DNA of 52,570 nt from an uncultured Planctomycetaceae bacterium. GTDB taxonomy: Bacteria; Planctomycetota; Planctomycetia; Pirellulales; UBA1268. The notes beneath the pieces were generated by a model. It had not been told where the DNA came from. It ran no database searches and saw only the letters and a list, made by a program, of their open reading frames with translations. The stretch's first letter is position 1. Each line of letters begins with the position of its first letter. The stretch lies in NCBI GenBank assembly GCA_903951635.1, contig CAJBCV010000339.1, positions 1-52,570 of the forward strand, read 5' to 3'. Below are positions 8,437 through 18,200 of this stretch, in pieces. A program made the translations under genes and the position numbers.

Positions 8437-9669
8437 ATGATCATCCTCGTTGCCAACCTCGGCTCCACGAGCTTCAAGTACCGGCTCTACGACCTCGCCG
8501 ATCGCCCCACGATCGGCGGCGAGAAGGAACTGGCGCGCGGTGGCGTGGAGCGGATCGGTGCCCCCGAGAGTCGGGTCTATGCCCGTACCGGCGGCAAGGA
8601 CATCGAGACGGTGATGCCGGTCCCCGATCACGCCGTCGCCCTCCGGGCGGCCCTCGAGCAACTCACCGGCGACGGCGGGCCGCTGACGAGCATCGACGAG
8701 GTGGCCGCGGTCGGATTCAAGGCGGTGCATGGCGGGCGGGTGAGCGGCGTCGTTCGCGTCACCCCCGACGTGCTGGCGGCCATGGAGGAGATGCGGGAGG
8801 TCGCCCCGGCCCACAATCCTCCGTACGTCAAGGCGATGCGGCTGTTGGGTGAGAAACTTCCGAGTGTGCCCCTCGTGGCCGCCTTCGAGACCGGCTTTCA
8901 TGCCACGATTCCCGATCGCAATGGCCTCTATGCGGTGCCGACAAATTGGGTGGAGAAGTTCCGGGTGCGCCGGTTCGGGTTCCACGGGGCGAGCCACCGG
9001 TATGTCGCCGGCCGGCTCATGGAGCTGCAGGCCAAGCGTCCTCTTCGCGCCGTCTCCTGCCATCTCGGCGGCTCGAGCAGCGTCTGCTGGATCCGCGACG
9101 GGCAGAGCGTCGGCACGTCGATGGGGATGAGCCCGCAGTCGGGGCTGCCGCAGAACAACCGTGCCGGTGACCTCGATCCCTTCGCCCTCCTCCACGTCGC
9201 CAAGGCGACCGGCCGGAGCTTCGAGGATCTCCTCGTTGAGCTCTCCGGGAAGGCCGGGCTCGCCGGAATGTCGGGCACCTCGGGCGACATGCGCGATCTC
9301 GAGGACGCGGCCGCCGCTGGCAATGCCCGGGCCCGAACGGCCATCGACGTCTATGTCGGCTCGATTCGCCACTGGCTCGGCGCCGGCATCGTCGAGCTTG
9401 GCGGCCTCGACGAGCTCGCCTTTGCCGGCGGCATCGGCGAGAACTCGCCGCTGGTCCGGGCGGAAGTCTGTGGCGGCCTGGAGGATCTCGGCATCAAGCT
9501 CGACGCCACCGCCAACGCCCATCCCGGCGACAAGAGCCAGCCCGGGGGCGGGGAGCGGACGATCTCCGCCCCCGACTCGCGCGTCACGATCCGGGTGATC
9601 CCCACCAACGAAGAGCTGGTCGTGGCTCGTCAGACCCGCGATCTCCTCGTCCAGAAGGAAGGTGCCTGA
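8437..9669 (+). CDS. Acetate/propionate-kinase family acyl kinase of the BMC
   Basis: Makes ATP from acyl-phosphate produced by PduL, expected to give lactate in this pathway. The 410-residue protein has the phosphate-loop NLGSTSFKYRLYD (about residues 7-19), RRFGFHGASHRYV, the signature CHLGGSSSVCWIRDG and GDMRDLEDAA, and FAGGIGENSPLVRAEV near the end. All are acetokinase-family hallmarks. ATG 8437 has AAGGA 7 nt upstream; an in-frame ATG at 8320 would add an atypical basic leader. No obvious encapsulation peptide is visible. The stop overlaps the next start by one base (TGATG). Confidence 0.9.
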   Translation: MIILVANLGSTSFKYRLYDLADRPTIGGEKELARGGVERIGAPESRVYARTGGKDIETVMPVPDHAVALRAALEQLTGDGGPLTSIDEVAAVGFKAVHGGRVSGVVRVTPDVLAAMEEMREVAPAHNPPYVKAMRLLGEKLPSVPLVAAFETGFHATIPDRNGLYAVPTNWVEKFRVRRFGFHGASHRYVAGRLMELQAKRPLRAVSCHLGGSSSVCWIRDGQSVGTSMGMSPQSGLPQNNRAGDLDPFALLHVAKATGRSFEDLLVELSGKAGLAGMSGTSGDMRDLEDAAAAGNARARTAIDVYVGSIRHWLGAGIVELGGLDELAFAGGIGENSPLVRAEVCGGLEDLGIKLDATANAHPGDKSQPGGGERTISAPDSRVTIRVIPTNEELVVARQTRDLLVQKEGA

Positions 9670-9989
9670 TGTTCGTCGCGCTCGTGACCGGCTCGGTCGT
9701 GGCCACGCAGAAGACCGAGTCGATGACCGGCCACAAACTCCTCGTCGTCGAACCCTACCGGCTCGATGACAAGGCCCGCGACCGGCTCGTCTCCACCGGC
9801 CGGACCTTCATCGCCGTCGACACGCTCGGCGCCGGCGAAGGCCAATTCGTCCTCGTCACTCAGGGCTCCAGTGCCCGCCTCACCCCCGAAACGAAGTCGC
9901 TCCCGATCGACGCGGTCGTCATCGGCTTGGTCGACAGCGTCCGCATCGGGGGCCAGAACGTCTTTTCCCGTAACGCCCAGGAAAGTTGA
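9669..9989 (+). CDS. BMC-P pentameric vertex protein (EutN/CcmL family), first copy
   Basis: A 106-residue pentamer-forming shell protein that caps the vertices. Family features are the N-terminal strand [24 protein letters not shown], then [24 protein letters not shown] (the GxGE/GS loop), and [14 protein letters not shown] near the end. It is the first of three BMC-P genes here; three divergent vertex proteins are characteristic of PVM-type loci. It is coupled to the kinase gene by a TGATG overlap. Confidence 0.92.
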   Translation: MFVALVTGSVVATQKTESMTGHKLLVVEPYRLDDKARDRLVSTGRTFIAVDTLGAGEGQFVLVTQGSSARLTPETKSLPIDAVVIGLVDSVRIGGQNVFSRNAQES

Positions 9990-9997
9990 GACCCACC

Positions 9998-11530
9998 ATG
10001 GCCCAGGCCACCGCCCCCTGCTCCACCGAGATCCAGAGCATCGTCCGCCAGGTGATCGCCGAACTGCGCGCCGCCGCGCCGGCGGCCAATGCCGTTCCCG
10101 CCTCCGGCCCAGCCCCGCTGGCGCCGGCGACCGTTCCCTGGACGCCCCCGACCCCGGCGGCGCCGGTGGCAGCGGAGTCGTTCGTCGGTCGCCACGGCAT
10201 CTTCGGAAGTGTCGACGAGGCGGTGCGGGCGGCTCACGAGGCGTTCCTCCAGCTCGAGCGGCTCGGGGTTGAGGGGCGGCGAAAGGCGATCGCCCACATC
10301 CGCCGGATCTCGATCGAGGACGCCGTCGAGCTCGGCACGATGGAGTTCAACGAGACGAAGATCGGCCGCCTCCCCCACAAGATCGAGAAGCTGAAGATCC
10401 TCGGCGAGCGTTCGCCGGGGGTCGAGTTTCTGCGGAGCGAGGTGTTCAGCGGCGACCATGGCCTGGCCGTCATCGAGTACGCCCCGTTCGGCGTCATCGG
10501 GGCGATCACCCCGGTCACCCACTCCCTCCCCACGATCACCGGCAACGCCGTGAGCATGATCGCCGGCGGCAACACCGTCGTCGTCAATCCCCATCCGAGC
10601 GGCAAGAAGGTGGCCGCCGAGGGGGTGCGTCGCTTCAACCAAGCGATCCACCGCGATCTCGGCATCGACAACCTCATCGCTCTGATCGCCGAGCCGACGC
10701 TCGAGAGTGCCGCCGAGCTCTTCAAGCACCGCGGTGTGAAACTGATCTGTGTGACCGGCGGCCCCGCCGTCGCAAAAGCCGCTCTCGAATCGAGCAAGCG
10801 GGCGATCGTCGCCGGCCCCGGCAATCCGCCGGTCGTCGTCGACGAGACGGCCGATCTCGACCGGGCCGCTCGGTCGATCATCGCCGGCGCCGCCTACGAC
10901 AACAACCTCCTCTGCATCGCCGAGAAGCAGGTGTTCGTCGTGTCGAGCGTGTTCGATCGGATGATGGAGGCGATGGGGCGGGCCGGCGCCGCTCGGCTCA
11001 ATCCCACGCAGGTCGATGCCCTCACTGCCCGGGCCATCGTCTGGACCGGCGAAGGGGCCCACCGCCACCAGGTCGCCTGCAAGGATTTCATCGGCCAAGA
11101 CGCCTCCGTTCTCGCCCGTGCGGCCGGCACGGGGGTGGCCAGCGAAGTCGAGCTCCTCTACGGCGAGACGGCGGTCGACAACCCGTTCGTGCCGGTCGAG
11201 CAGATGATGCCGTTCGTCCCCTTCATCCGCTGTAAGGACGCCGACGAGGCGATCCACCGGGCCCACCAGAGCGAGCATGGCTTCCGCCACACGGCGATCA
11301 TCCACTCCCACGACGTCCGCAACATGACGAAGATGGGCCGCCTCCTCGACACGACGCTGTTTGTCAAAAACGGCCCCAGCACCGCCGGCCTCGGCCTCGG
11401 CGGCGAGGGCTACATCTCGTTCTCGATTGCCACGCCGACCGGCGAAGGGGTGACGACACCGCTCACCTTTACCCGCCAGCGCCGCTGCACGCTCGTCGAC
11501 GATCTGCGGATCCTCGGCGCCGCCGACTGA
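9998..11530 (+). CDS. CoA-acylating aldehyde dehydrogenase (PduP/EutE type) with encapsulation peptide
   Basis: Oxidises the toxic aldehyde (expected L-lactaldehyde) to acyl-CoA with NAD+, inside the shell. The 510-residue protein begins with an amphipathic helix ([16 protein letters not shown]), then an Ala/Pro-rich linker to about residue 50, the usual encapsulation peptide and tether. Catalytic-domain landmarks are [20 protein letters not shown], the Rossmann-type [11 protein letters not shown] and the catalytic cysteine in [12 protein letters not shown] (about residue 306). ATG 9998 is used; an upstream TTG at 9986 is possible. It is flanked by BMC-P genes. Confidence 0.92.
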   Translation: MAQATAPCSTEIQSIVRQVIAELRAAAPAANAVPASGPAPLAPATVPWTPPTPAAPVAAESFVGRHGIFGSVDEAVRAAHEAFLQLERLGVEGRRKAIAHIRRISIEDAVELGTMEFNETKIGRLPHKIEKLKILGERSPGVEFLRSEVFSGDHGLAVIEYAPFGVIGAITPVTHSLPTITGNAVSMIAGGNTVVVNPHPSGKKVAAEGVRRFNQAIHRDLGIDNLIALIAEPTLESAAELFKHRGVKLICVTGGPAVAKAALESSKRAIVAGPGNPPVVVDETADLDRAARSIIAGAAYDNNLLCIAEKQVFVVSSVFDRMMEAMGRAGAARLNPTQVDALTARAIVWTGEGAHRHQVACKDFIGQDASVLARAAGTGVASEVELLYGETAVDNPFVPVEQMMPFVPFIRCKDADEAIHRAHQSEHGFRHTAIIHSHDVRNMTKMGRLLDTTLFVKNGPSTAGLGLGGEGYISFSIATPTGEGVTTPLTFTRQRRCTLVDDLRILGAAD

Positions 11531-11532
11531 TC

Positions 11533-11563
11533 GCCTCACAGCCTCACAGCCTCACAGCCTCAC
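11533..11563 (+). repeat. Tandem 8-bp repeat (GCCTCACA, about 3.9 copies)
   Basis: Three exact GCCTCACA units (11533-11556) plus GCCTCAC fill the gap between the aldehyde dehydrogenase stop and the second BMC-P start at 11582. The gap has no recognisable ribosome binding site, so the repeat forms most of the untranslated spacer. Confidence 0.85.
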
Positions 11564-11581
11564 CACCACGACCACGCACCC

Positions 11582-11872
11582 ATGCAACTCGCCCAAGTCC
11601 TCGGTACGGTCACCGCCACCGTCAAGCACCGCTCGCTTGCCGGCTCGAAGCTGCTTGTCGTGCAGCCGCTCATGGCCGATCGGACGAAGGCCGACGGCGA
11701 TCCCCAACTCGCGATCGACACCGTGGCAGCGGGAGTCGGCGACCTTGTCATGATCACCAGCGACGGCCGCCTCCTCCGCGACATCCTCAAGAGCGACGCC
11801 ACGCCGGCCCGCTACAGCGTCGTCGCCCTCGTCGACGACGTCACCACCTTCTCGAGCCGCAAGCAGGCCTGA
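11582..11872 (+). CDS. BMC-P pentameric vertex protein, second copy
   Basis: A 96-residue EutN/CcmL-family protein: QLAQVLGTVTATVKHRSLAG with LLVVQPL, then AIDTVAAGVGDLVMITSDGR and a final strand YSVVALVDDVTTF. Its loop sequences differ from the first copy, so the pentamers may have distinct partners. It lies 51 nt after the aldehyde dehydrogenase, behind a tandem repeat, and 4 nt before the next gene. Confidence 0.92.
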   Translation: MQLAQVLGTVTATVKHRSLAGSKLLVVQPLMADRTKADGDPQLAIDTVAAGVGDLVMITSDGRLLRDILKSDATPARYSVVALVDDVTTFSSRKQA

Positions 11873-11876
11873 ACCG

Positions 11877-12695
11877 ATGAGCTCCCCAACCTTCACCCCC
11901 GACCAGATCGCGGGAATAGTCCGCGAAGTGCTGCGGCGCATCCGGGCCGATCTGCTGCCGCCGGCGGCTTCGCCGTCCGTGGCGCCGGTCGCCCAGGCTT
12001 CCAAGACCCCCGCCGCCGCCGCTGCGAACCCTGCGGGCACCCCCTTCCAACTCGCGGAAAAGCTCGTCACAGCGTCAAGCCTGGCCGCCATCCCGGCCGG
12101 CAGCCGGACGCTCCTGGTGCGGCACGACGCCCTTATCACCCCCTCCGGCCGCGACGCCGCCCGGGCCGCCGGATGCACGCTCGTGCGTGCCCCGAAGGGA
12201 GCCGCCGCGGCCTCGGGAGCCGCTGCCGCCGTCAGGCCGTTCTTCGTCGCCGCGGCCGAGTGCCCCGGAGACGTGGCGGGGCGGACTGCCGGCCTCGTTC
12301 GTGCCCTTCCCGGCGCGCAGCAACTCCCGGCTACGGGGCTCGCCGACGTGGTCTCGAGCCTCGCTCTCCATGTGTCGCGTGACGGTGGCCGGGGGATCCT
12401 TCTGGCCGGCCGCCCCCATGTCGCCACGGCCCTTGCCAACCGGTCGCCGGGGGTCCGGGCCGTGACGGCGCGCGACACCACGACCCTCTTGGCGGCCGCG
12501 CAGGAGTGCGCCGCGAATCTCCTCGTTCTCAGCCCGCGCGACTTCTCCCCATCGAGCCTCGAACGGATCGGCGTCACGCTCGCTGGGCGGGAGCCTGGCC
12601 CCCTTCCGGCTGAACTCTCCCCCCCTGCGGCGGCCGGATGCCCCTGCGGTGGCCCGAAGCCCGAAGCCTGCTCCTGCACGACCCACCAGCACTGA
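11877..12695 (+). CDS. BMC-associated RpiB-like protein with encapsulation peptide and Cys-rich tail, function unknown
   Basis: A 272-residue protein in three parts. Residues about 7-26 (TPDQIAGIVREVLRRIRADL) form an amphipathic encapsulation-peptide-like helix, followed by an Ala/Pro linker. The middle has an LITPSGRDAARAAG stretch (about 85-98). Residues about 168-230 match the RpiB/LacAB sugar-phosphate isomerase pattern (GILLAGRPHVATALANR, PGVRAV, ANLLVLSPRDF). The catalytic RpiB cysteine (C in the CGTG motif) is replaced by Ala, so normal isomerase activity is unlikely. The last 18 residues (CPCGG...CSC..H.H) could bind metal. It is probably a lumen protein; its reaction is unknown. The similarity is from reading the sequence and was not searched. 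Confidence 0.75.
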   Translation: MSSPTFTPDQIAGIVREVLRRIRADLLPPAASPSVAPVAQASKTPAAAAANPAGTPFQLAEKLVTASSLAAIPAGSRTLLVRHDALITPSGRDAARAAGCTLVRAPKGAAAASGAAAAVRPFFVAAAECPGDVAGRTAGLVRALPGAQQLPATGLADVVSSLALHVSRDGGRGILLAGRPHVATALANRSPGVRAVTARDTTTLLAAAQECAANLLVLSPRDFSPSSLERIGVTLAGREPGPLPAELSPPAAAGCPCGGPKPEACSCTTHQH

Positions 12696-12716
12696 ACTCC
12701 ACGGAAGGACCTCCCC

Positions 12717-13019
12717 ATGCGACTCGGACGGACGATCGGCACGGTGACCCTCGTCGAACCGCACCCCACGGTACGCGGCGGGGTGTTCCGTGTCCTCGTG
12801 CCCCTCTCGGCGGCCGATCTCGCCGCCGGGGATTCCGGCCGACCGGCCGCCGAGCCCCTCGTCGCCTGGGACGACCTCGGCGCCGGTAACGACCAACTCG
12901 TCGCCTTCAGCGAGGGGGGCGAGGCGGCCCAGCCGTTCCGTCCCCACGACAAGCCGATCGACGCCTACGTGGCGGCGATTATCGACCGCCTCGACCTCCC
13001 CGGCTCCCGGACCACGTGA
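12717..13019 (+). CDS. BMC-P pentameric vertex protein, third copy
   Basis: A 100-residue EutN/CcmL-family protein: RLGRTIGTVTLVEPHPTVRG with FRVLVPL, then LVAWDDLGAGNDQLVAFSEG and a C-terminal IDAYVAAIIDRLDL strand. An acidic/Gly insertion (LAAGDSGRPAAEP) separates the early strands. It starts 21 nt after the RpiB-like gene, with an AAGGAC ribosome binding site. The following 183-nt gap holds a GGCCCC/GGGGCC hairpin (13044-13063) without a T-tract. Confidence 0.92.
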   Translation: MRLGRTIGTVTLVEPHPTVRGGVFRVLVPLSAADLAAGDSGRPAAEPLVAWDDLGAGNDQLVAFSEGGEAAQPFRPHDKPIDAYVAAIIDRLDLPGSRTT

Positions 13020-13202
13020 TCCCCCTGCCCCGGAAATCGTCGCGGCCCCGACAACCGGGGGCCTCGACCCCGGGCAAACGACACAGCCCGCACAACCCGA
13101 AAACAGCCCGCCAAGAAACAACTTTTCGCAACCGGCAGAGTCTCCTCGACCGGAAGCGTGGTGAATACTCCTAACGTTACCCCCCCACGGAGAACCCCTG
13201 AC

Positions 13203-14111
13203 ATGGCGACCACCCCGGCCGTGAAGACGACGACGAAGCCGCTTTCGAAGCTCAAGGAAGAGATCTGCGACATCGGCCGCCGGATCTACAACAAAGGCTT
13301 CGCCGCCGGCAATGACGGCAACATCTCGTTCCGCCTCGGCCCCAACGAGGTCCTCTGCACCCCGACGATGATCTCGAAGGGCTTCATGAAGCCCTCCGAC
13401 CTGTGCATCGTCGACATGGAAGGCAACCAGATCGCGGGCGAGCGGAAGCGCTCGAGTGAGATTCTCCTTCATCTCACGATCATGAAGGAGCGGCCCGACG
13501 TGAACAGCGTCGTCCACTGCCACCCGCCCCACGCCACCGCCTTCGCCGTGGCCCGTGAGCCGATCCCGCAGTGCGTTCTTCCCGAGGTCGAGGTGTTCCT
13601 CGGCGACATCCCGATCACGAAGTACGAGACCCCGGGCGGCCAGAAGTTCGCCGACACCGTCAAGCCGTATGTGAAGACGGCCAACGTCCTCATCCTTGCC
13701 AACCACGGCACGGTGAGCTTCGGCGAGACCGTCGAAAAGGCCTACTGGTGGACCGAGATCCTCGACGCCTACTGCCGGATCCTCATGCTCTCCCGCGACC
13801 TCGGCCGCGTCACGTATCTCACGAAGCAAGAGACGAAGGAACTCCTCGATCTCAAGGCGAAGTGGGGCTATAGCGACCCGCGTCTCGACAAGGGGATGGA
13901 GAACTGCGACATCTGCGCCAACGACGTCTTCCGCTCGAGCTGGGGCAACACCGGCGTGACCCGCAAGGCGTTCGACGCTCCCCCGCCGATGGGCGCCGAT
14001 CCGCAGCCGGCCGCGGCGGCTCCGGCCGTCCCCCCGGCGATCGATTACGACGTCCTCGTCAAGGCGGTCACCGAGCAGGTCTGTCGTGAACTGGGGATCG
14101 GAGCCGCCTGA
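13203..14111 (+). CDS. Class II aldolase (fuculose/rhamnulose-1-phosphate type) with C-terminal encapsulation peptide
   Basis: Cleaves a deoxy-sugar-1-phosphate into DHAP and lactaldehyde. The 302-residue protein shows AAGNDGNISFRLG (substrate loop), RSSEILLHL (catalytic-Glu motif), the zinc pair in VVHCHPPHATAF and the third zinc His in ILANHGTVSFG. After a Pro/Ala-rich linker the last ~22 residues (IDYDVLVKAVTEQVCRELG) form an amphipathic helix, so the targeting peptide is at the C terminus, unlike PduL and the dehydrogenase. ATG 13203 is preferred, with GGAGAA upstream, over 13158. Sequence alone cannot separate fuculose from rhamnulose. Confidence 0.9.
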   Translation: MATTPAVKTTTKPLSKLKEEICDIGRRIYNKGFAAGNDGNISFRLGPNEVLCTPTMISKGFMKPSDLCIVDMEGNQIAGERKRSSEILLHLTIMKERPDVNSVVHCHPPHATAFAVAREPIPQCVLPEVEVFLGDIPITKYETPGGQKFADTVKPYVKTANVLILANHGTVSFGETVEKAYWWTEILDAYCRILMLSRDLGRVTYLTKQETKELLDLKAKWGYSDPRLDKGMENCDICANDVFRSSWGNTGVTRKAFDAPPPMGADPQPAAAAPAVPPAIDYDVLVKAVTEQVCRELGIGAA

Positions 14112-14230
14112 ACGCCGAACGTCCAGGTCTCCCGGGCTGACGATTTGCGGGGCGAAGGGAGCGGGTCTCCCCGACCGGACTCGGAGAAGGTTCGTGGGGT
14201 TTGGCGGACGGTACGCGAAGGAGACAAGCC

Positions 14231-15184
14231 ATGAAAGTCGGGATCATCGGTGGTGGTGGGATCGTCGGCTCGTCGGCGGGGTTCGCGCTCCAGCTCGGCG
14301 GCATCGTTCACGAGATCGTGCTCGTCGATGCCAATGCCGATCTGTCCGACGGCCAGGCCCTCGACATGCTCCACGGCACCGCGGCGATCGCCGATCAGGT
14401 CATCCGGGCCGGCGGCTACGCCGACCTGGCCGATGCGGATGTGATCTGCATCACGGCAGGACTTCGCCGCAAGCCCGACGAGAGCCGACTGGCGCTCATC
14501 AATCGCAACGTCGAGCTGTTCCGCTCGATCCTCGCCACGATCAAGCAGGCGGGGCACAAGCCCGACTGCATCGTGCTGGTCGTCTCCAATCCGGTCGACA
14601 TTCTCACGTATCTGGCCGAGAAGGAGCTGAAGCTCCCCAAGGGCCGGGTCATCGGCCTCGGCACGCTCCTCGACACGCTCCGCTTCCGCAGCTTGCTCGC
14701 GATGAACCTCGGCGCCCCCGCGACGCAGGTACAGGCGATGATTCTCGGCGAGCATGGCGACAGCATGGTGCCGGTGTGGAGCAGCGCCTCGATCGCCGGA
14801 TTGCCGCTGGAGAAGTGGCCCGGCTACACGCCGAAGCTCGGGGCCGACGTCTTCCAGCGGGCGAAGACGAGCGGTGCCGAGATGATCAAGAAGAAGACCG
14901 GGGCGGGATTCGCCGTCGGCGTCTCGATCGCCGAAGTGATCCACGCAATCGCGCTCGACAGCAAGAAGGTGCTGCCGGTGTCGACGGTGTTCTCCGGGAG
15001 CGGCCCGGGCTCCGCCTACGGCCTCCGCGACGTGGCGATTTCGGTGCCGACGCAGGTCGGCCGGGCCGGGGCGGAAAAGATCCTCGAAATCGAGATCTGG
15101 CCGAAGGAACTCCAAGCGCTCCAGCGTTCAGCCGGCGTCCTCCGCGACACCCTCGCGTCGGTGTTCGGCGGCAAGACCGCCTGA
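14231..15184 (+). CDS. Lactate/malate dehydrogenase family protein of the BMC locus
   Basis: A 317-residue NAD-dependent 2-hydroxyacid dehydrogenase: VGIIGGGGIVGSSAGF (nucleotide loop), LVDANADLSDGQALDM, ITAGLRRKPDESRLALINRN (active-site loop), VVSNPVDILTYL and the catalytic-His motif LGEHGDSMVPVWS. The residue matching the Gln102 discriminator of lactate dehydrogenase is Arg, as in malate dehydrogenases. In PVM loci this gene is thought to regenerate NAD+; the real substrate is unknown. No encapsulation peptide is visible. AAGGAG lies 7 nt before ATG 14231. Last gene of the BMC operon. Confidence 0.88.
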   Translation: MKVGIIGGGGIVGSSAGFALQLGGIVHEIVLVDANADLSDGQALDMLHGTAAIADQVIRAGGYADLADADVICITAGLRRKPDESRLALINRNVELFRSILATIKQAGHKPDCIVLVVSNPVDILTYLAEKELKLPKGRVIGLGTLLDTLRFRSLLAMNLGAPATQVQAMILGEHGDSMVPVWSSASIAGLPLEKWPGYTPKLGADVFQRAKTSGAEMIKKKTGAGFAVGVSIAEVIHAIALDSKKVLPVSTVFSGSGPGSAYGLRDVAISVPTQVGRAGAEKILEIEIWPKELQALQRSAGVLRDTLASVFGGKTA

Positions 15185-15295
15185 CGGCTCGGGCTGGACC
15201 GGCGGTCGACAAGCCCCGGTGCCCCGCCGCGGACTAGACTGTCCGCCGGTGCCATGGGCGTTCCGTGGACCAAGGGTCCCCGGAGAGTCGCCGTC

Positions 15296-18200
15296 ATGGC
15301 CCGTTTTCCCAGCGCGCTTCTCTCGACACTCGTCGCGGCGGTCTCCCTCCTCATCCCGCCGCCGACCTCGGCCGATGAGCCGGGGCCCGACACAGCGGCC
15401 AAGCCGATCGCCGGGTGGCAGCACGCCGGCCACGTCTGGCTCCTGACCGATTCCGAGGGGGCCGATCTTCCGGCCGACGCGCTCCTCCACGACGTGCCGG
15501 TCGTCGTCCGCCTCGACGACGAGTTTTTCGATTTCGCCGCAGCTCAGCCGCACGGAGAGGATCTCCGTCTCACGTCCGACGCTGGCACACTGCTCCCCCA
15601 CGAGATCGAGACCTGGGATCGGGAGTCGGGAAAGGCGGTCGTGTGGGTGCGCGTGCCCGAGATCCGCGGCCAGGCCCGGCAGCGGCTCACGCTCCACTGG
15701 GGGAATCCTGACGCCCCGAGCGTCTCCGACGGCACCGCCGTCTTCAACGCCGCCAATGGCCACGTCGCCGTCTTCCACATGGGGGATCCGGTTGGTGATG
15801 CGACCGGGGCGCTGGAGTCACGCGATACCGGCACGGAGGCCGTCGTGGGGATCGTCGGCCCGGCCCGGCACTTCCCCGGCGGCCATGGGGTGTTCTGCGG
15901 TGACATGATTCCCACGCTGCCGTCGGGATCCTCCGATCACACCACGCAGGCTTGGCTCCGCTCGGAGGTCTCCAATGGACGGGCCTTCGGCTGGGGGAAC
16001 GAGGCAGCGCAGGGGAAGGTGATCATGAACTTCCGCAGCCCGCCCCACGCCCGGATGGAGTGCTACTTTTCCGGGGCCGACGTCGCCGGCCAGACTCGCC
16101 TGGCCAAGGCGACCTGGGTGCATGTCGTTCACACCTACACCAAGGGCGAATCGCTCCTCTACGTCAACGGCGTCCTCGACGGCTCGACGCGGACCGACTC
16201 GGCCCCGTTGAAGATCGCAAGCCCGGCGCGGATGTGGATCGGTGGCTGGTACGACCAGTACGACTTTGCCGGTGATATCGACGAGGTCCGCGTCTCAAAC
16301 GTCGTTCGCCCAGTCGCTTGGGCGAAGCTCGACTATGAAAACCAAAAACCGCTCCAGTCGCTCGTCGGCCATCCCGTTCAACCGGGGGCCGACTTCGACG
16401 TCTCCCGATCGTCGCTCGAGCTCCGCGAAGGAGAGCGGGCCACCGTCACCGCCCGGGCAGGCGGAGCGATCAAGGTTTTCTGGGGGCTCGTGCGCGACGG
16501 AGAGGAGACGGTGGTGGCCACCGACACGCTCCACCATGAGCTCGACGCCGATCGGGTGACGGGGGACACGAGGATCACGCTCAGGTTCCGTGCCGTGTAT
16601 CCGGATGGCACGAAGACGATCGATATTCCGATCACCATCCGTGAGGCGATCCCCGATCCCGTCTTCACGCTCGAGGCCCCTGCCACGTGGGATGGCCGGG
16701 AGCCGATCCGTGTCGTTCCCCGGATCGCCAATCGCGCCGCACTCGAGGCCACAGGGGTCGCCGCACTCAACGTCCACTGGCAGTCGGAAGGGCCCGCGCT
16801 GGTCGAGCAAGAGAGTCCGGATGGCCTCCTCCTCGAGCGGAGCCAGAACAGCGGACGGCTCATTGTCGCGGCGCGGATTGACAACGGCGGCACGCCCGTC
16901 GTGGCAACGACGGAGATCCTCGTCACCGAGCCGGCTACTGAACCCTGGATCGAGGCCCCCGTGGACGCCGACGCCGACGAGCTGCCGGTCGATCGGCAGT
17001 TCTTTGCCCGCAATGACAAGAATGTCGGCACGCTCCACCTTCGCGGCCGGCTCGACACCCCGGCCGACAGCGTATTCCTCGAGCTTTTCGCCGACGACGC
17101 GCTCGTCGATTCCCGTTCGCTCGAGCCCGACCAAGCCGGCCGCTATGCCTTCGCGATCCCACTGACGCCGGGGCTCGTCCGCTACCGGGTCGAGTGTGGC
17201 GCGGTGCGCGACGGGAAAAAGACGATCCTCCATACCGCCGACGATCTCCTCTGCGGTGACGCCTACCTGATCGACGGCCAGTCCAACGCCGTGGCCAGCG
17301 ACTGGGGCGCCGACCAGGTCGACGACAGCCCGGATCCCTCGATCCGCAGTTGGATCCGGAGCTTTGGCGCGATGGAGGGGAGCCTCGAACCGGAGTGGGG
17401 CGACGCGGTAAGGAGAGAGGGGGGCAAGCACCAGATCGGATATTGGGGGATCGATCTCGCCCGGCATCTCGTTGACACCCACAAGATCCCGATCTGCATC
17501 CTCAACGGCGCCGTCGGCGGCACGCGGATCGATCAGCACCTCCCCGATCCTGCCGATCGCACCAACCCGGCGACGATCTACGGCCGGCTCCTCGCCCGGG
17601 TGCGGGCCGCCCGGCTCACCCACGGCCTCCGGGCCGTCCTCTGGCACCAAGGGGAGGCCGATCAGGGGGCCGACGGCCCCGATGGCGGCTACGGGAGCGA
17701 GACCTACCGGCAACACTTTCACGCGCTTGCCGCGCACTGGCAACGCGACATGCCGAACCTCGGCCACACCTTCCTCTTCCAGATCTGGCCCAATGCCTGC
17801 AGTCAGGGGGGCACGCCTGCCAGCGACCGGCTCCGCGACATCCAGCGCACCCTTCCCCGCGACTTCGCGCGGATGTCGGTGATGTCGACGCTCGGCATCC
17901 GCCCCGAGGGGGGATGCCACTATCCGGCGGCCGGATATGCCGAGATGGCTCGACTGATGGCGGCGCTCGTCGACCAGCGCTGTTACGGCACGGTGTTCGC
18001 CGAGCCAGTGACGGCGCCCGATCTGATCTCGGCCCGGTATGCCGACGACACGCGAGCGGAGATCCTCCTCGAGTTCGGCCAGCCGATCGATTGGAGCGAT
18101 GCGACCGCGTCGGAGTTCCGCCTCGATGGCGAGCCGGGCGGAATCCGCTCCGGCGAGGCTACCGGCTCGACGCTCAGGCTCTCCGTGGCCCCGGGCTGCG

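Noticed and set aside
8437..9669. Butyrate kinase instead of acetate-family kinase
   Set aside because: Both belong to one superfamily, but the motif set and the length fit acetate/propionate kinase better; the physiological substrate remains inferred.
9860..11539. 559-codon minus-strand frame
   Set aside because: Shadow of the aldehyde dehydrogenase gene, whose catalytic motifs are intact on the plus strand.
11533..11563. CRISPR-like short repeat
   Set aside because: The units are 8 bp with no spacers; it is a simple tandem repeat.
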